From Nocardiopsis dassonvillei_B (lineage in GTDB: Bacteria; Actinomycetota; Actinomycetes; Streptosporangiales; Streptosporangiaceae), in the NCBI RefSeq assembly GCF_964273065.1, contig NZ_OZ186815.1:2542001-2606000 (forward strand): a stretch of DNA of 64,000 nt, in the 5' to 3' direction. Below the pieces are notes generated by a model. The model was not told the origin of the DNA. It saw only the letters and a program-made list of their open reading frames with translations, and ran no database searches. Shown here piece after piece: positions 49,648-58,357 of this stretch. The translations under genes and the position numbers were made by a program. Every line of letters starts with the position of its first letter. Position 1 is the first letter of the stretch.

Positions 49648-50595
49648 ATGGACGGTGTGCTTCCCCGCGCTCCCACCGGCCGACCACGGGTGGCCGCGGT
49701 CGGCGCGATCCTCACCCTGTGCCTGGTGGGCGCCCCGCTCATGTCGCTGTTCCCGGTGGCGCTGTGGGACTTCTCCCGCGCCCTGGCCGTGGGCGAAGCC
49801 GGGATGGAGCTGTTCCTGCTGGCCCCGGTGGTCACCGGGGCCGTCCTGCTCATGGTCTGGACGGCCGACCGCTGGCTCGCCGGATTCGGCGTCGAGCACG
49901 CCCTGACCTGCGCGGTCCTGGTGACCGGCACCGCCATGGCCGTTCCGGTCCTGGTGTCGTTCCTGGCCCCGGACGCCGCCCCGCTGCCGGGCGGGCCCAC
50001 CGCCAACATCCCGTTCCTGACCGGGCTGATCACCACCCTGGGGCTGGGCGCGGCCATGCTCTGCGCCTGGCTGCCCGGCGACCGCTCCCCGGGCGCGCTG
50101 CCCGCCGTGGCCGTGGTGTTCGTCCTGCTGCTGCTCCTTCCGGCGCTGTCCGAGGCCGTGCGCGGCCGGGTGGCCGCCGAGCACGCGGGCGATCTGATCC
50201 GCGGCTACGGGCGGCCGATCGCCGTCCTGGACCACCCGGACTGGGAGCTGGCCGCCGCCCACCGCACCCACCGGGGACTGCGGCTCACCTACGTGGACGG
50301 CGACGGCACCCCGCTGTACGTGGTCACCTGGGAGGACGCCTCCGGGGGGATCACCCAGGGCTGCGAGTACCCCGGAACGCGGTGCGGCGGCCTCGGCGGC
50401 GGCGTCGCCGTCCACCGTCCCGACGGCCACCCGGCCGAACTGCGCGTCGCCCTGGACGACGGGCGGATCGTGAGCCTGGCGCCGGGCGGCGGGACCCCGG
50501 TCGGCCTCCACGACGCCGCCCGCGGCCTGCGGCCGGAGTCCCCGGGCGAGCGCGACCTCCTCGCCGAGGACCTGGCCTCCCGCCTCTGGCGGTGA
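49648..50595 (+). CDS. Membrane protein with extracytoplasmic C-terminal domain
   Basis: 315 residues. Five likely transmembrane helices (about 15-175: VAAVGAILTLCLVGAPLMSL, LLAPVVTGAVLLMVW, LTCAVLVTGTAMAVPVLVSF, then ITTLGLGAAMLCAW and AVAVVFVLLLLLPAL) are followed by a soluble domain of about 140 residues with a CEYPGTRC pair of cysteines that could form a disulfide. I do not recognise the family. GGAGGATGATTCGGCCTG precedes ATG 49648, consistent with a ribosome site. Confidence 0.7.
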   Translation: MDGVLPRAPTGRPRVAAVGAILTLCLVGAPLMSLFPVALWDFSRALAVGEAGMELFLLAPVVTGAVLLMVWTADRWLAGFGVEHALTCAVLVTGTAMAVPVLVSFLAPDAAPLPGGPTANIPFLTGLITTLGLGAAMLCAWLPGDRSPGALPAVAVVFVLLLLLPALSEAVRGRVAAEHAGDLIRGYGRPIAVLDHPDWELAAAHRTHRGLRLTYVDGDGTPLYVVTWEDASGGITQGCEYPGTRCGGLGGGVAVHRPDGHPAELRVALDDGRIVSLAPGGGTPVGLHDAARGLRPESPGERDLLAEDLASRLWR

Positions 50596-50621
50596 CCGGC
50601 GCAGGCCCGGTCCGGCAGCGG

Positions 50622-50945
50622 TCAGCCGCCGCGTTCGGCGATCTCCTTGAGGGCGGCGAGCCTGCGGTCCCAGGACTCGGCGACCCGTTGCAGGTCCCGG
50701 CCGAGTTCGTCGAGCCGGGATCCGAGCGCCCGGTACACGACCTCCCGGCCCTGTCGGTGCGACTCCACCAGGCCGGCGGACCGCAGCACCTCCAGGTGCT
50801 TCCCGACCGCCTGACGGGTGACGGGCAGCTCCGCTGCCAGCGCGGACGCCGAGGCGGGCTCGCGGCCCAGCCGGACCAGGATCGACCACCGGGTCTCGTC
50901 GCCCAGGGCGGCGAACACGGCGGCGGTACCCGCGGCGCCGCTCAT
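50622..50945 (-). CDS. ArsR-family transcriptional regulator
   Basis: 107 residues. A winged helix: GTAAVFAALGDETRWSILVR, ASASALAAELPVTRQAVGKH as the recognition helix, then GREVVYRAL. No metal-binding cysteines are present, so it belongs to the ArsR type that partners SRPBCC (AHSA1) proteins. ATG overlaps the upstream SRPBCC stop as ATGA, so the two are co-translated. Two GTGCAACC-N4-GGTTGCAC dyads before the operon are the likely autorepression sites. Confidence 0.88.
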   Translation of the reverse strand: MSGAAGTAAVFAALGDETRWSILVRLGREPASASALAAELPVTRQAVGKHLEVLRSAGLVESHRQGREVVYRALGSRLDELGRDLQRVAESWDRRLAALKEIAERGG

Positions 50946-51799
50946 CCCCGTGCTCCCGCCAGGTGCCCGGCCAGGGCGGTGAAGCCGCCCTCCCAGCCGC
51001 CGGCCTCCGCGGCGGCGTTGTCGGCGGGCGCCCCGAAACGCGCGTCGAGCGCCCCGAACCCGGTCTGGGCGACCGTGAGCAGCGCACCCTTCCCGGAGGG
51101 CCGCACCTCCAGGACGACCAGGGTGGAGTTGTCGTCGGCGGGGTCCGTGTCGGGCTCCGCTGCGACGCGGTAGGCGAACCGGCGGGGGGCGCCGACCTCC
51201 GTCACCCGGCCCCGGTGGGTGCCGTGCCCGTCCCAGTGCAGGGTCATGGGTGCGCCGGGCTCGGGGACGAAGTCGGCGCCGCCGAAGGCGTACCAGGCGG
51301 CGAGGTGCCGGGGCGTGGTGACGACCTCCCACACGCGCTCGGGCGGGGCGTCGACGTGGACGGCCCGGTGCACCGACAGCGGGTCCAGGTGGTCGCGGGC
51401 GGCGGCCAGCTCGATCCGCCAGCCCTCGGTGTTCTCCTCCAGGCGGCGCCGCCGGTCGGCCTCGGTGCCCCCGAGGGTGTCGAACCCGCTCTCGACGACC
51501 GTGAGCCGGACCCCGCCGGGGCGACCGTCGAGGTGGAACTCGACCAGGGTGGAGCCGTCGGTGTCGGCGTCCAGCCAGCGGAAGGCGGCGTAGCGGTGCG
51601 GGTCGAGCTTCTCGGTGCGGAAGCGGAAGTCGCCGTGCACGGGGTCGCGGACGATGTCGACGTCACCGTCCCGGTCGACGGTGTGGTCGATGACGGCGCC
51701 GTCGTTGACGAACCAGCCGGGTCGGGTGACCAGGCCCCGGACGCGCTCCGCGGGGGCGTCGATGTCGATGGCGCGTTCGATGCGGTCGGCTTCGGTCAT
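50942..51799 (-). CDS. Tandem SRPBCC (AHSA1-like) domain protein
   Basis: 285 residues with two START/Bet v 1-type domains. The first is ERAIDIDAPAERVRGLVTRP (about 5-150). The second begins HRAVHVDAPPERVWEVVTTP (about 150-285) and contains WDGHGTHRGRVTEV and GGWEGGFTALAGHL near the end. Such proteins form a hydrophobic cavity, with unknown ligand here. CAAGGAGGAGTCC is an excellent ribosome site before ATG 51799. It is the first gene of the operon with the ArsR regulator. Confidence 0.88.
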   Translation of the reverse strand: MTEADRIERAIDIDAPAERVRGLVTRPGWFVNDGAVIDHTVDRDGDVDIVRDPVHGDFRFRTEKLDPHRYAAFRWLDADTDGSTLVEFHLDGRPGGVRLTVVESGFDTLGGTEADRRRRLEENTEGWRIELAAARDHLDPLSVHRAVHVDAPPERVWEVVTTPRHLAAWYAFGGADFVPEPGAPMTLHWDGHGTHRGRVTEVGAPRRFAYRVAAEPDTDPADDNSTLVVLEVRPSGKGALLTVAQTGFGALDARFGAPADNAAAEAGGWEGGFTALAGHLAGARG

Positions 51800-51817
51800 G
51801 GCGGACTCCTCCTTGAA

Positions 51818-51837
51818 GTGCAACCCCATGGTTGCAC
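51818..51837. promoter_or_regulatory. Operator 1 of the SRPBCC-ArsR operon
   Basis: GTGCAACC-CCAT-GGTTGCAC is a perfect 8-bp inverted repeat directly upstream of the ribosome site. Confidence 0.7.
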
Positions 51838-51850
51838 CACCCGGACCAAT

Positions 51851-51870
51851 GCGCAACCACCGGGTTGCAC
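51851..51870. promoter_or_regulatory. Operator 2 of the SRPBCC-ArsR operon
   Basis: GCGCAACC-ACCG-GGTTGCAC repeats operator 1 with one arm mismatch. The centres are 33 bp apart, about three helical turns, so two dimers would sit on one face of the DNA. Confidence 0.7.
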
Positions 51871-52003
51871 GAACTCCTTCGCGACACACCCCTCCGCCTC
51901 CGCCCCCCGCTTGCGGGCGCGGTGATCCTGGAGGGATGGGAATGCCGGCCGCACCCGCGGCGACCACCGACCGCGGCGGCCCCGGAGCGGAGGGAGCGAA
52001 GCC

Positions 52004-52378
52004 GTGAGCGACGAAGACCTGGGCGACGAGCCGAACACCGCGGGGTGGGGCGACGAGGAGCTGTTCGACGAACTCCTGCGCCGCCTGAACCTGGAGGACC
52101 GGACCGCTGGGGCGGCCCCGGGCCGCGCCGCGGTCCTGCTGCACGGCGGGGGCGGCAGGGAGCCCTACGTCCTGCACGTGAGCCCGTCGGCCCTGGGCAC
52201 CCGTCTGCGGTCGACGGCGGAGGAGGCGCGGGAGGCGTTCCCGGGCACCGAGCCGCAGATCGCCGCACTCCGGCTGTTCCTGGTGCACGTGGAGGAGGCG
52301 GTGGAGACCGCCCCGCCCGGCCACCGCCACCTGGTCCTGGACCCCGGGGGCGTGTACGCCCGCCCCACCCCCGGCTGA
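52004..52378 (+). CDS. Hypothetical acidic protein
   Basis: 124 residues, acidic N-terminus (MSDEDLGDEPNTAGWGDEEL). The central strand RAAVLLHGGGGREPYVLHVS is followed by helices LRSTAEEAREAF and LRLFLVHVEEAVETA. GTG 52004 has GGAGGGAGCG upstream. No family recognised; no transmembrane segment. It is divergent from the SRPBCC operon. Confidence 0.6.
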   Translation: MSDEDLGDEPNTAGWGDEELFDELLRRLNLEDRTAGAAPGRAAVLLHGGGGREPYVLHVSPSALGTRLRSTAEEAREAFPGTEPQIAALRLFLVHVEEAVETAPPGHRHLVLDPGGVYARPTPG

Positions 52379-52540
52379 GCCGGCGCCCGGCCCCGGAATG
52401 TCCGACGGGAACGAGTCCGGCACCCTGTGGCTCGACGGCAGGGCCGCGCACCCCTGACCGCTCCCCGCCCCCGCCGCCCTCCCCGGGCACACGAGGGCCC
52501 CGGCACCTCCGCTCACGCGGCGGCCCGGGGCCCTCGGCGT

Positions 52541-53155
52541 TCAGATCCGGTCGTCCGGACCCCGCGGCGGCTTCGGCGCCACCAGGGCACCGTGGACCAT
52601 CGCCGCCACCAGCCTCCGCACGTCGGCCTCGTCGAACGCCCCCGCCGGCCCGGTGACCAGTGTGAACAGCGCTCCCCCGTACAGGGCGGCCAGGGTCGCC
52701 ACCGCCTCCTCCGGCACCGACGTCCCCAGCACCGCGTGCAGCGCGGCGGTGTCGGCCACCGCCGTCCGCTCCAACCGGCCCAGCACCTCCGCCAGCGCGG
52801 GCCGCCGCCGCTCCTCCAGCCGGAGCTCGAAGATCGCCAGGTAGCGGTCCCGCAGCACGGTCGCCGCTCCCCACAGCGACGCCGCGATCATGTCGATCAG
52901 CTCGTCGGCCCCGGTCGGCCCGGCCATCCCCTCCGTCGCGGCCGCCATGTCCGCCAGGTGCAGTTCCAGCACCCGCTCCGCGGCGGCGACCAGCAGGGCC
53001 TCCCGGCTCCGGAAGTAGTTGGTGGCCGTGCCGGCGGGGACCCCGGCGCGGGCCTCCACCGCCCGGTGCGTGAGCCCGTGCACGCCCTCCGCCGCCAGCA
53101 GTGCGATCGCGGCGTCGGCGAGGGCACGGCGTCGGTGCAGGTTGGCGGGCGGCAT
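52541..53155 (-). CDS. TetR-family transcriptional regulator
   Basis: 204 residues. The N-terminal HTH is RRALADAAIALLAAEGVHGL with recognition helix VPAGTATNYFRSREALLVAA. A divergent C-terminal ligand-binding domain follows. ATG 53155 is only seven bases from a TATACT hexamer and has no ribosome site, so a leaderless transcript is likely. It is divergent from the flavoprotein monooxygenase gene and probably represses it and itself. Confidence 0.88.
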   Translation of the reverse strand: MPPANLHRRRALADAAIALLAAEGVHGLTHRAVEARAGVPAGTATNYFRSREALLVAAAERVLELHLADMAAATEGMAGPTGADELIDMIAASLWGAATVLRDRYLAIFELRLEERRRPALAEVLGRLERTAVADTAALHAVLGTSVPEEAVATLAALYGGALFTLVTGPAGAFDEADVRRLVAAMVHGALVAPKPPRGPDDRI

Positions 53156-53160
53156 GGGGC

Positions 53161-53175
53161 CGAGTATAGGACTCG
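53161..53175. promoter_or_regulatory. Inverted repeat over the tetR -10 region
   Basis: CGAGT-ATAGG-ACTCG is a 5-bp perfect dyad covering the minus-strand TATACT hexamer in the tetR/monooxygenase intergenic space. It is a candidate TetR operator. Confidence 0.4.
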
Positions 53176-53234
53176 CCCGCGTACCACTACTATCGTATTG
53201 AATGAGGGTTGCGACTCGGGGTTCGGAGGGGATC

Positions 53235-54476
53235 ATGAGCGGCGGGACTTCGACGGCGACGGTGGTCGGCGGCGGCATCGCGGGGCTGGCCGCGGCGGCG
53301 GCGCTGGCCCGGGCGGGGTGGCGCACCACGGTGCTCGAACGCCGCACGGGCGAGGCCGAGGTCGGCGCGGGGGTCGCCGTGCCCCGCAACGGTGTGGCCG
53401 CCCTGCGCGCCCTGGGCCTGGACGACGACCTCATCGCCTCGATCGGGCACGAGACCCTCGGCACGGGGTTCCGCGACACACGGGGCCGCCCCATCCTCCT
53501 CATCCCCGACGACCTCGAGGAGGTGCGCCGGGCCGTCACCATCCGGGGCTTCCACCGGCGGCGGCTGCACGCCGCCCTGGAGCGGACCGCACGCGCCCGC
53601 GGCGTGGAGGTGGTCACGGGCGCCCGGGTCACCAGCGTGACCGCCGGGACCCCCGGCGGGGCCCGCGCCACCGTGTCGTGGCGCGGCCCCTCGGACGGTG
53701 AGGCGCTGCACGCGGAGTCCGACCTGGTCGTGGGCGCCGACGGGATGTGGAGCGCGGTGCGCGGCGTCCTCTTCCCGGGAGTGCGCCCGACCTACAGCGG
53801 GAGCACCAGCTGGCGGGCGATCGTCCCGGACACCGGGCGCGACGGGCGGCTCGCCGAGTACTGGGGGCCGGGGGCGGAGTTCGGGGTCATGCGGGTGAGC
53901 GACACCGAGCTGTACTGGTACGGCTACGTCCGCGCCCCCGAGGGCTCGGTCGTCGCCGACGAGCACGCGACGGCCCGCGCCCGGTTCGCCGGATGGGCGC
54001 CGGAGGTCGTCGAGCTCGTCGAGCGCACCGACCCGGCCCGCCTGATGCGGCACGACGTCCACCACCTGCGGGGCGGCCTGCCGACCTACGTCCGCGGCCG
54101 GGCGGTGATGGTGGGCGACGCGGCGCACGCGGCGCTGCCCACCATGGGCCAGGGCGCGGCGACCGCACTGGAGGACGCGGTGGCCCTCGGGAAGCTGGTC
54201 GCGGCCCCGGTCGCCGCGGGCGGGGACCAGGCCGAGGCGATGGCCCGCTTCGACGCCGAACGCCGCCCCCGCTGCCGGAACATCGCCCGGCAGGCCGCGT
54301 TCATCGCGAAGGTGGGCGCCGACCTGGGCGGCGGATGGCGGCAGACGGTGCGCAACTCGCTGCTGCGCATGGTGCCCGCGCGCGCACTCGCCCTGGCGGG
54401 CTCCTCCGCCGTCGGCTGGGACCCCCTGCCGGAGGCACCCGCCCCGGAAGGGGTCCGCGGCGACGGGCGGGGGTAG
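53235..54476 (+). CDS. FAD-dependent aromatic-type monooxygenase
   Basis: 413 residues, group A flavoprotein hydroxylase. ATVVGGGIAGLAAAAALARAG binds ADP, SDLVVGADGMWSAVR is the DG motif that contacts FAD and NAD(P)H, and VMVGDAAHAALPTMGQGAATALEDA is the GD motif. It should insert one oxygen atom into an organic substrate using NAD(P)H. The substrate is unknown, but the divergent TetR gene suggests induction by it. ATG 53235 with GGAGGGG is chosen over the in-frame ATG 53202. Confidence 0.9.
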   Translation: MSGGTSTATVVGGGIAGLAAAAALARAGWRTTVLERRTGEAEVGAGVAVPRNGVAALRALGLDDDLIASIGHETLGTGFRDTRGRPILLIPDDLEEVRRAVTIRGFHRRRLHAALERTARARGVEVVTGARVTSVTAGTPGGARATVSWRGPSDGEALHAESDLVVGADGMWSAVRGVLFPGVRPTYSGSTSWRAIVPDTGRDGRLAEYWGPGAEFGVMRVSDTELYWYGYVRAPEGSVVADEHATARARFAGWAPEVVELVERTDPARLMRHDVHHLRGGLPTYVRGRAVMVGDAAHAALPTMGQGAATALEDAVALGKLVAAPVAAGGDQAEAMARFDAERRPRCRNIARQAAFIAKVGADLGGGWRQTVRNSLLRMVPARALALAGSSAVGWDPLPEAPAPEGVRGDGRG

Positions 54477-54510
54477 GTGCCCGGCAGGACCACGGGAACG
54501 GGGAGGAACG

Positions 54511-55134
54511 ATGGGCGATGCCGCGAAGCGCGGACAGGGCGCCCGGCCGCTGCGGGGGGTGGGCGGGCTGAGCCGCGCCGAACTGGACGCGGCGCGCGAC
54601 CGGCTGCTGCCGGACCTGCTCGCGGACGGGCTGAAGGTGGTGTTCTGCGGGGTGAACCCGGGGCTGACCACCGCCGTGCGCGGCCACCACTTCGCGGGGC
54701 CGGGCAACCGGTTCTGGCCCGCGCTGGCCCTGGCCGGGTTCACCCCGGAGGTGCTGCCCCCGGAGCGGCAGGGCGAACTGCCGGGGCGGGGGCTGGGGCT
54801 GACGAACCTCGTGGCCCGTCCCACCCGCGGCATCGAGGAGCTGACCGCGGAGGAGTATACCGAGGGCGCGGCGCGGCTGCGCGAGAAGGTCCTCGCACGG
54901 GAGCCGGAGTGGCTGGCCGTGCTGGGCGTGGCGGCGTACCGCGCGGCGTTCGGGGCGCGGGGCGCGAAGGTGGGGCCGCAGGACGAGGCGATCGGCGGCA
55001 CCCGCGTGTGGCTGCTGCCCAACCCGAGCGGCCGCAACGCGCACTGGACGCTCGCCTCCCTGGCCGGGGAGTACGCCCGCCTGCGCGAGGCGGCCGGCCT
55101 GCCCGACCTCTCCCCCGGCGGCGGGCGCGGATGA
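54511..55134 (+). CDS. mug: G/U(T) mismatch-specific DNA glycosylase
   Basis: 207 residues. It excises uracil or thymine mispaired with guanine, starting base-excision repair. The active-site motif is VVFCGVNPGLTTAV, followed by HHFAGPGNRFWPAL and the C-terminal LLPNPSGRNAHW. GLTNLVARPT is the minor-groove region. ATG 54511 is preceded by GGGGAGGAACG. It lies 35 bp after the monooxygenase. Confidence 0.92.
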   Translation: MGDAAKRGQGARPLRGVGGLSRAELDAARDRLLPDLLADGLKVVFCGVNPGLTTAVRGHHFAGPGNRFWPALALAGFTPEVLPPERQGELPGRGLGLTNLVARPTRGIEELTAEEYTEGAARLREKVLAREPEWLAVLGVAAYRAAFGARGAKVGPQDEAIGGTRVWLLPNPSGRNAHWTLASLAGEYARLREAAGLPDLSPGGGRG

Positions 55135-55168
55135 GCCGCACACCCTGCGGCGGGGCCCCCGGGCGCGG

Positions 55169-55192
55169 GGCCCCGTACCGGTACCGGGGGCC
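55169..55192. terminator. Shared terminator between convergent genes
   Basis: GGCCCCGTACCGGTACCGGGG-type inverted repeat, nearly gapless, between mug and the minus-strand gene. It touches the stop region of the latter. Confidence 0.45.
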
Positions 55193-55635
55193 TACCGGAG
55201 TGCGCGCCGCAGCCGCTGCTCCAGTTCCCGCGCGTCGCGCTCCCGCGACCGGAGGACGGCCAGGGCGTACAGCGCGGCCATGCCCAGCGGCACCAGGGTG
55301 ACGAACCCGATCACCTCATTGGCGTAGTGGAGGGCCATCGCCCCGATCGCGGCGGCGCAGGCCAGGTAGATCCACACGAAGACGGCGAGGTTGCCCCAGC
55401 GCATCCGCCCGGTGACGCGTGTGCCGCCGTCCGACCCCCCGACCGGTTCCAGGCGGCCGCGCAGGACGCCGTCCGCGGAGATACGGCCGCCCGTCAGGTG
55501 CCGCGCGGTGACGCGGTCCCCGTCCACGCGGATCCAGAGCCCGCGGTGGCGGCCGCCCCGGAACGGCTCGACGCGCACACGCACGTCCTCGGGGGTCGCA
55601 CCGGGGAGGAAGGCCTCGAACCTCTGGGAGAACAC
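55192..55635 (-). CDS. Hypothetical membrane protein
   Basis: 147 residues. A basic soluble N-terminal half with beta character (RVEPFRGGRHRGLWIRVDGD) is followed by two transmembrane helices (about 82-102 LAVFVWIYLACAAAIGAMAL and 108-128) and a charged helical tail RERDARELEQRLRRALR. No family recognised. ATG 55635 has only GGATTCGG upstream. Confidence 0.55.
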   Translation of the reverse strand: MFSQRFEAFLPGATPEDVRVRVEPFRGGRHRGLWIRVDGDRVTARHLTGGRISADGVLRGRLEPVGGSDGGTRVTGRMRWGNLAVFVWIYLACAAAIGAMALHYANEVIGFVTLVPLGMAALYALAVLRSRERDARELEQRLRRALR

Positions 55636-56076
55636 GGCCGAATCCTAAGCCGTGCCGCCGGGTGGGGCGCACCCGGCCGTGACGCACCCGGCCCCGGGCG
55701 CTCCTGCGCCCCGCGGGGGCACCGTGTCGTCCGCCTTCGTGTCCGGAACCGGGAACAGGGGATCCGCAGCGCGGGAGCGAACCCGCGGGTGGTCATTCCG
55801 CGGAAAATTCTCGGCGCCCCGTTTTCCCAGGCCGGGCGCCCGCACAGTATTCTCCGGTGGGCAGCGCCGAATCCGCCGTTCTGTCATTCTGGAACGCGCA
55901 CCTCCCGCGCCCGCGCCCCGGTTCTCCGTGCACGCCGTTCCCCCCGGTCCGCTCAGGCGACGGCCCGGTCCCCCACGCGACCCGGTCCGCGCCCCCGGGC
56001 CGGCGACTCCGCGCGGCATCCGGTCGCCCGGCCGTGCCGCACCCGGCCGTCGCCGGACCCGCCGAGCGGCCGCCCG
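55636..56076. other. Intergenic region without recognised gene
   Basis: About 440 bp. The frames open here give only arginine/proline-rich translations. An AT-richer stretch at 55790-55900 may hold the promoter of the minus-strand gene at 55192-55635. Nothing else is seen. Confidence 0.5.
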
Positions 56077-56955
56077 TCACCCCTGCACGCGGTGCCCGTT
56101 CTCCGGCATCCCCGGCACCGCCTCCGGCGGCACCGGCCCGGCGTCCCCACCGGCACCTCCTTCGCCGCGCTGCTCGCGCAGCAGCCGGTCGAGCCGCTCC
56201 ACCTGCGCGCCCAGCCGCTCCAGCCGCGCCATGACCGCCTCGTGCTGCACGGCCTCCAGCTCCTGGTCCTCCTCCCAGCGCTCCTCGTTGACCTCCTGCT
56301 CCATCGAGGTCACGATCACGCCGATGACCAGGTTCAGCATGATGAACGCCGTGATCACGATGTAGATCACGAAGAACGCCCAGCCCATCGGGTGCTCCTG
56401 GAGGACGGCGTCCGACACGTCCGGCCAGTTCTCCGTGGTGAGCAGCAGGAACATCGTGTACAGCGACCTCCCCAGGTCGCCGAAGAACTCGGGGACTTCC
56501 TCACCGAAAAGCTGCTGGGCGATGATCGCGGAGGTGTAGATGGTCACCAGCAGGAGCCCGATGACCGTGCCCATCCCCGGCACCGACCGGAACAGGGCCA
56601 TGATGATCAGCCGCATCTGCGGGACGGCCGTGATGACGCGCAGGATCCGCAGGACGCGCAGGATGCGCAGCACCGAGAAGGGACCGGTCGCCGGGATCAC
56701 GGAGATGGCCACGACCAGGAGGTCGAACCAGTTCCAGGGCGCGCGGAAGAAGTCCCGGCGCCAGGCGTAGAGCTTGAGCACCATCTCGACGACGAAGACG
56801 CCGACGAACACCTGCTCGGCGACCAAAAGATAAGGAAGGGCGGAACCCCCATAAGTCGCCCATCCCAAAATCCCGGCATTGACCAGAATCACCAGCAACA
56901 TCACGTTGGAGAACCACTTGCTCTCCACTACACGGGCGACCCGGTCCCTCTGCAA
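56077..56955 (-). CDS. Voltage-gated ion channel of the bacterial sodium-channel family
   Basis: 292 residues, a six-helix monomer of a tetrameric channel. S1 starts at VMLLVILVNAGILGWA. S4 carries regularly spaced arginines (VLRILRVLRILRVITAV). The pore helix and filter read LLLTTENWPDVSDAV, T-x-E-x-W as in BacNav with a following Asp. S6 is FFVIYIVITAFIMLNLVIGV, and a cytoplasmic coiled coil follows (EERWEEDQELEAVQHEAVMA, about 215-262). The TTG start at 56955 has GGAGGGG nine bases upstream. ATG 57009 would add 18 residues but lacks a ribosome site. Confidence 0.88.
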   Translation of the reverse strand: MQRDRVARVVESKWFSNVMLLVILVNAGILGWATYGGSALPYLLVAEQVFVGVFVVEMVLKLYAWRRDFFRAPWNWFDLLVVAISVIPATGPFSVLRILRVLRILRVITAVPQMRLIIMALFRSVPGMGTVIGLLLVTIYTSAIIAQQLFGEEVPEFFGDLGRSLYTMFLLLTTENWPDVSDAVLQEHPMGWAFFVIYIVITAFIMLNLVIGVIVTSMEQEVNEERWEEDQELEAVQHEAVMARLERLGAQVERLDRLLREQRGEGGAGGDAGPVPPEAVPGMPENGHRVQG

Positions 56956-57805
56956 TGCGACGTTCCCCTCCGCAATTCCGCACCCGATTCGGGCGGCGGC
57001 CACCCACATATACCAAAGGCGCCCGAACCGCTGTTCGGCGTGTCCGCTCCGGCGCGGCCCACCGACCGGGCCCGGCCTCCGACCGGACCGGGCGGTGAAG
57101 GCTCTCCGCGGGCGGGGCCCGGAACCGGCGGGAGGGCCCGGGGCCGGGTCCGAACGGCCTGTCCGCAGCCCGGTGAACTCCCCTTTCACCGGTCCCGGGG
57201 CCGCGCACCCGCCCCTGCGGACGGCCCCCGTCTCCACCGGGCGCCCCCCGAGCGCCGCGCGCGGCCGCCGGGCCACGCGGGCGCGTATCGGCGGCGGGCC
57301 GATAACGGCCGGATGACGACCGGCGCGATTCACGGGTGCAACGCGCCACATCGGCATTTCCGGCCGGAACACACCTCACGCGCGGACCAGGCCGGAAACA
57401 CACCGGCGAAAGGGATCCGGAAGTCGGCGGCCGGGGAAATCCCCTGCGGGCCCGGAACCCGGGCCACCCGCCGGAGTTCCTGGGGGCGGGCGGCGCACTG
57501 GTATCTTCTCTGCTGGCCTTCGGGCCCTCCGGCCCCCTCGGTCCCTGGCACGGGCTCGGGCACGCCCCGGGCTCCCCCGCCGCCCCGCGGAGCGTTCCCG
57601 GATCCCGTCCGGAGTGCGGCCCGGCACGCCGGTCCGGGCGGGCCCGGCAACGGACCGGGAGCACCGGGAGCCGCGGGAGCCGCCGGTCCCGGCAGGCCCC
57701 ACCGGACTCCGCCGGACCGGGCGGGTCCCCCGCCGGGCCCCGGGGGGTCCCGCCGGAGCAGCCGGGCCCCACCCGGATTCCGCCCCCGACCGAGGAAAGA
57801 GAGCC
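56956..57805. other. Long divergent intergenic region
   Basis: About 850 bp between the channel and tdk starts. A minus-strand TATATG near 57009 and a plus-strand TATCTT near 57503 are possible -10 elements for the two genes. The rest is low-complexity G/C sequence; frames open here show no recognisable protein. Confidence 0.5.
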
Positions 57806-58357
57806 ATGGCGGAGCTGAAGTACTTCACCGGAGCGATGAACTCCGGCAAGAGCACCATGGCCCTCCAGGAGCACCACTCCCGCGGCAGCGAAGGCGTGCT
57901 GTACACCCGCCAGGACCGGGCCGGCTCGGGGATCATCTCCTCCCGCCTGGGCCTGGTGTCACCGGCCGTCGAGGTGACCGACGACCTCGACCTGTACGAC
58001 GACGTCGCCGACCGCAAGGCGCCGTACGTGATCTGCGACGAGGCCCAGTTCCTGTCGCCCAAGCAGGTGGGGCAGCTGGCGGGCGTCGTGGACGGGATGC
58101 GGATCGACGTGTACTGCTACGGGATCCTCACCGACTTCCAGGGGCACCTCTTCGCGGGGTCGCAGCGGCTGGTGGAGCTGGCGGACAAGGTCGAGGTGCT
58201 GCCGGTGTCGGCGCGCTGCTGGTGCGGGGCCCGGGCCACCCACAACGCGCGCGTGGTGGACGGTGTGATGGTGTACAGGGGCGAGCAGGTGCACATCGGC
58301 GGCAACGAGTCCTACGCGACCCTGTGCCGCCACCACTTCATGGCGGGCGTCGCCTGA
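57806..58357 (+). CDS. tdk: Thymidine kinase
   Basis: 183 residues, type II thymidine kinase of the nucleotide salvage pathway. The P-loop is YFTGAMNSGKSTMAL, followed by PYVICDEAQFLSPKQV (Walker B) and YGILTDFQGHLFAGSQRL. Zinc ligands are CWCGARATHNARVV and the C-terminal CRHHF. ATG 57806 has GAGGAAAGAGAG upstream. Confidence 0.95.
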   Translation: MAELKYFTGAMNSGKSTMALQEHHSRGSEGVLYTRQDRAGSGIISSRLGLVSPAVEVTDDLDLYDDVADRKAPYVICDEAQFLSPKQVGQLAGVVDGMRIDVYCYGILTDFQGHLFAGSQRLVELADKVEVLPVSARCWCGARATHNARVVDGVMVYRGEQVHIGGNESYATLCRHHFMAGVA

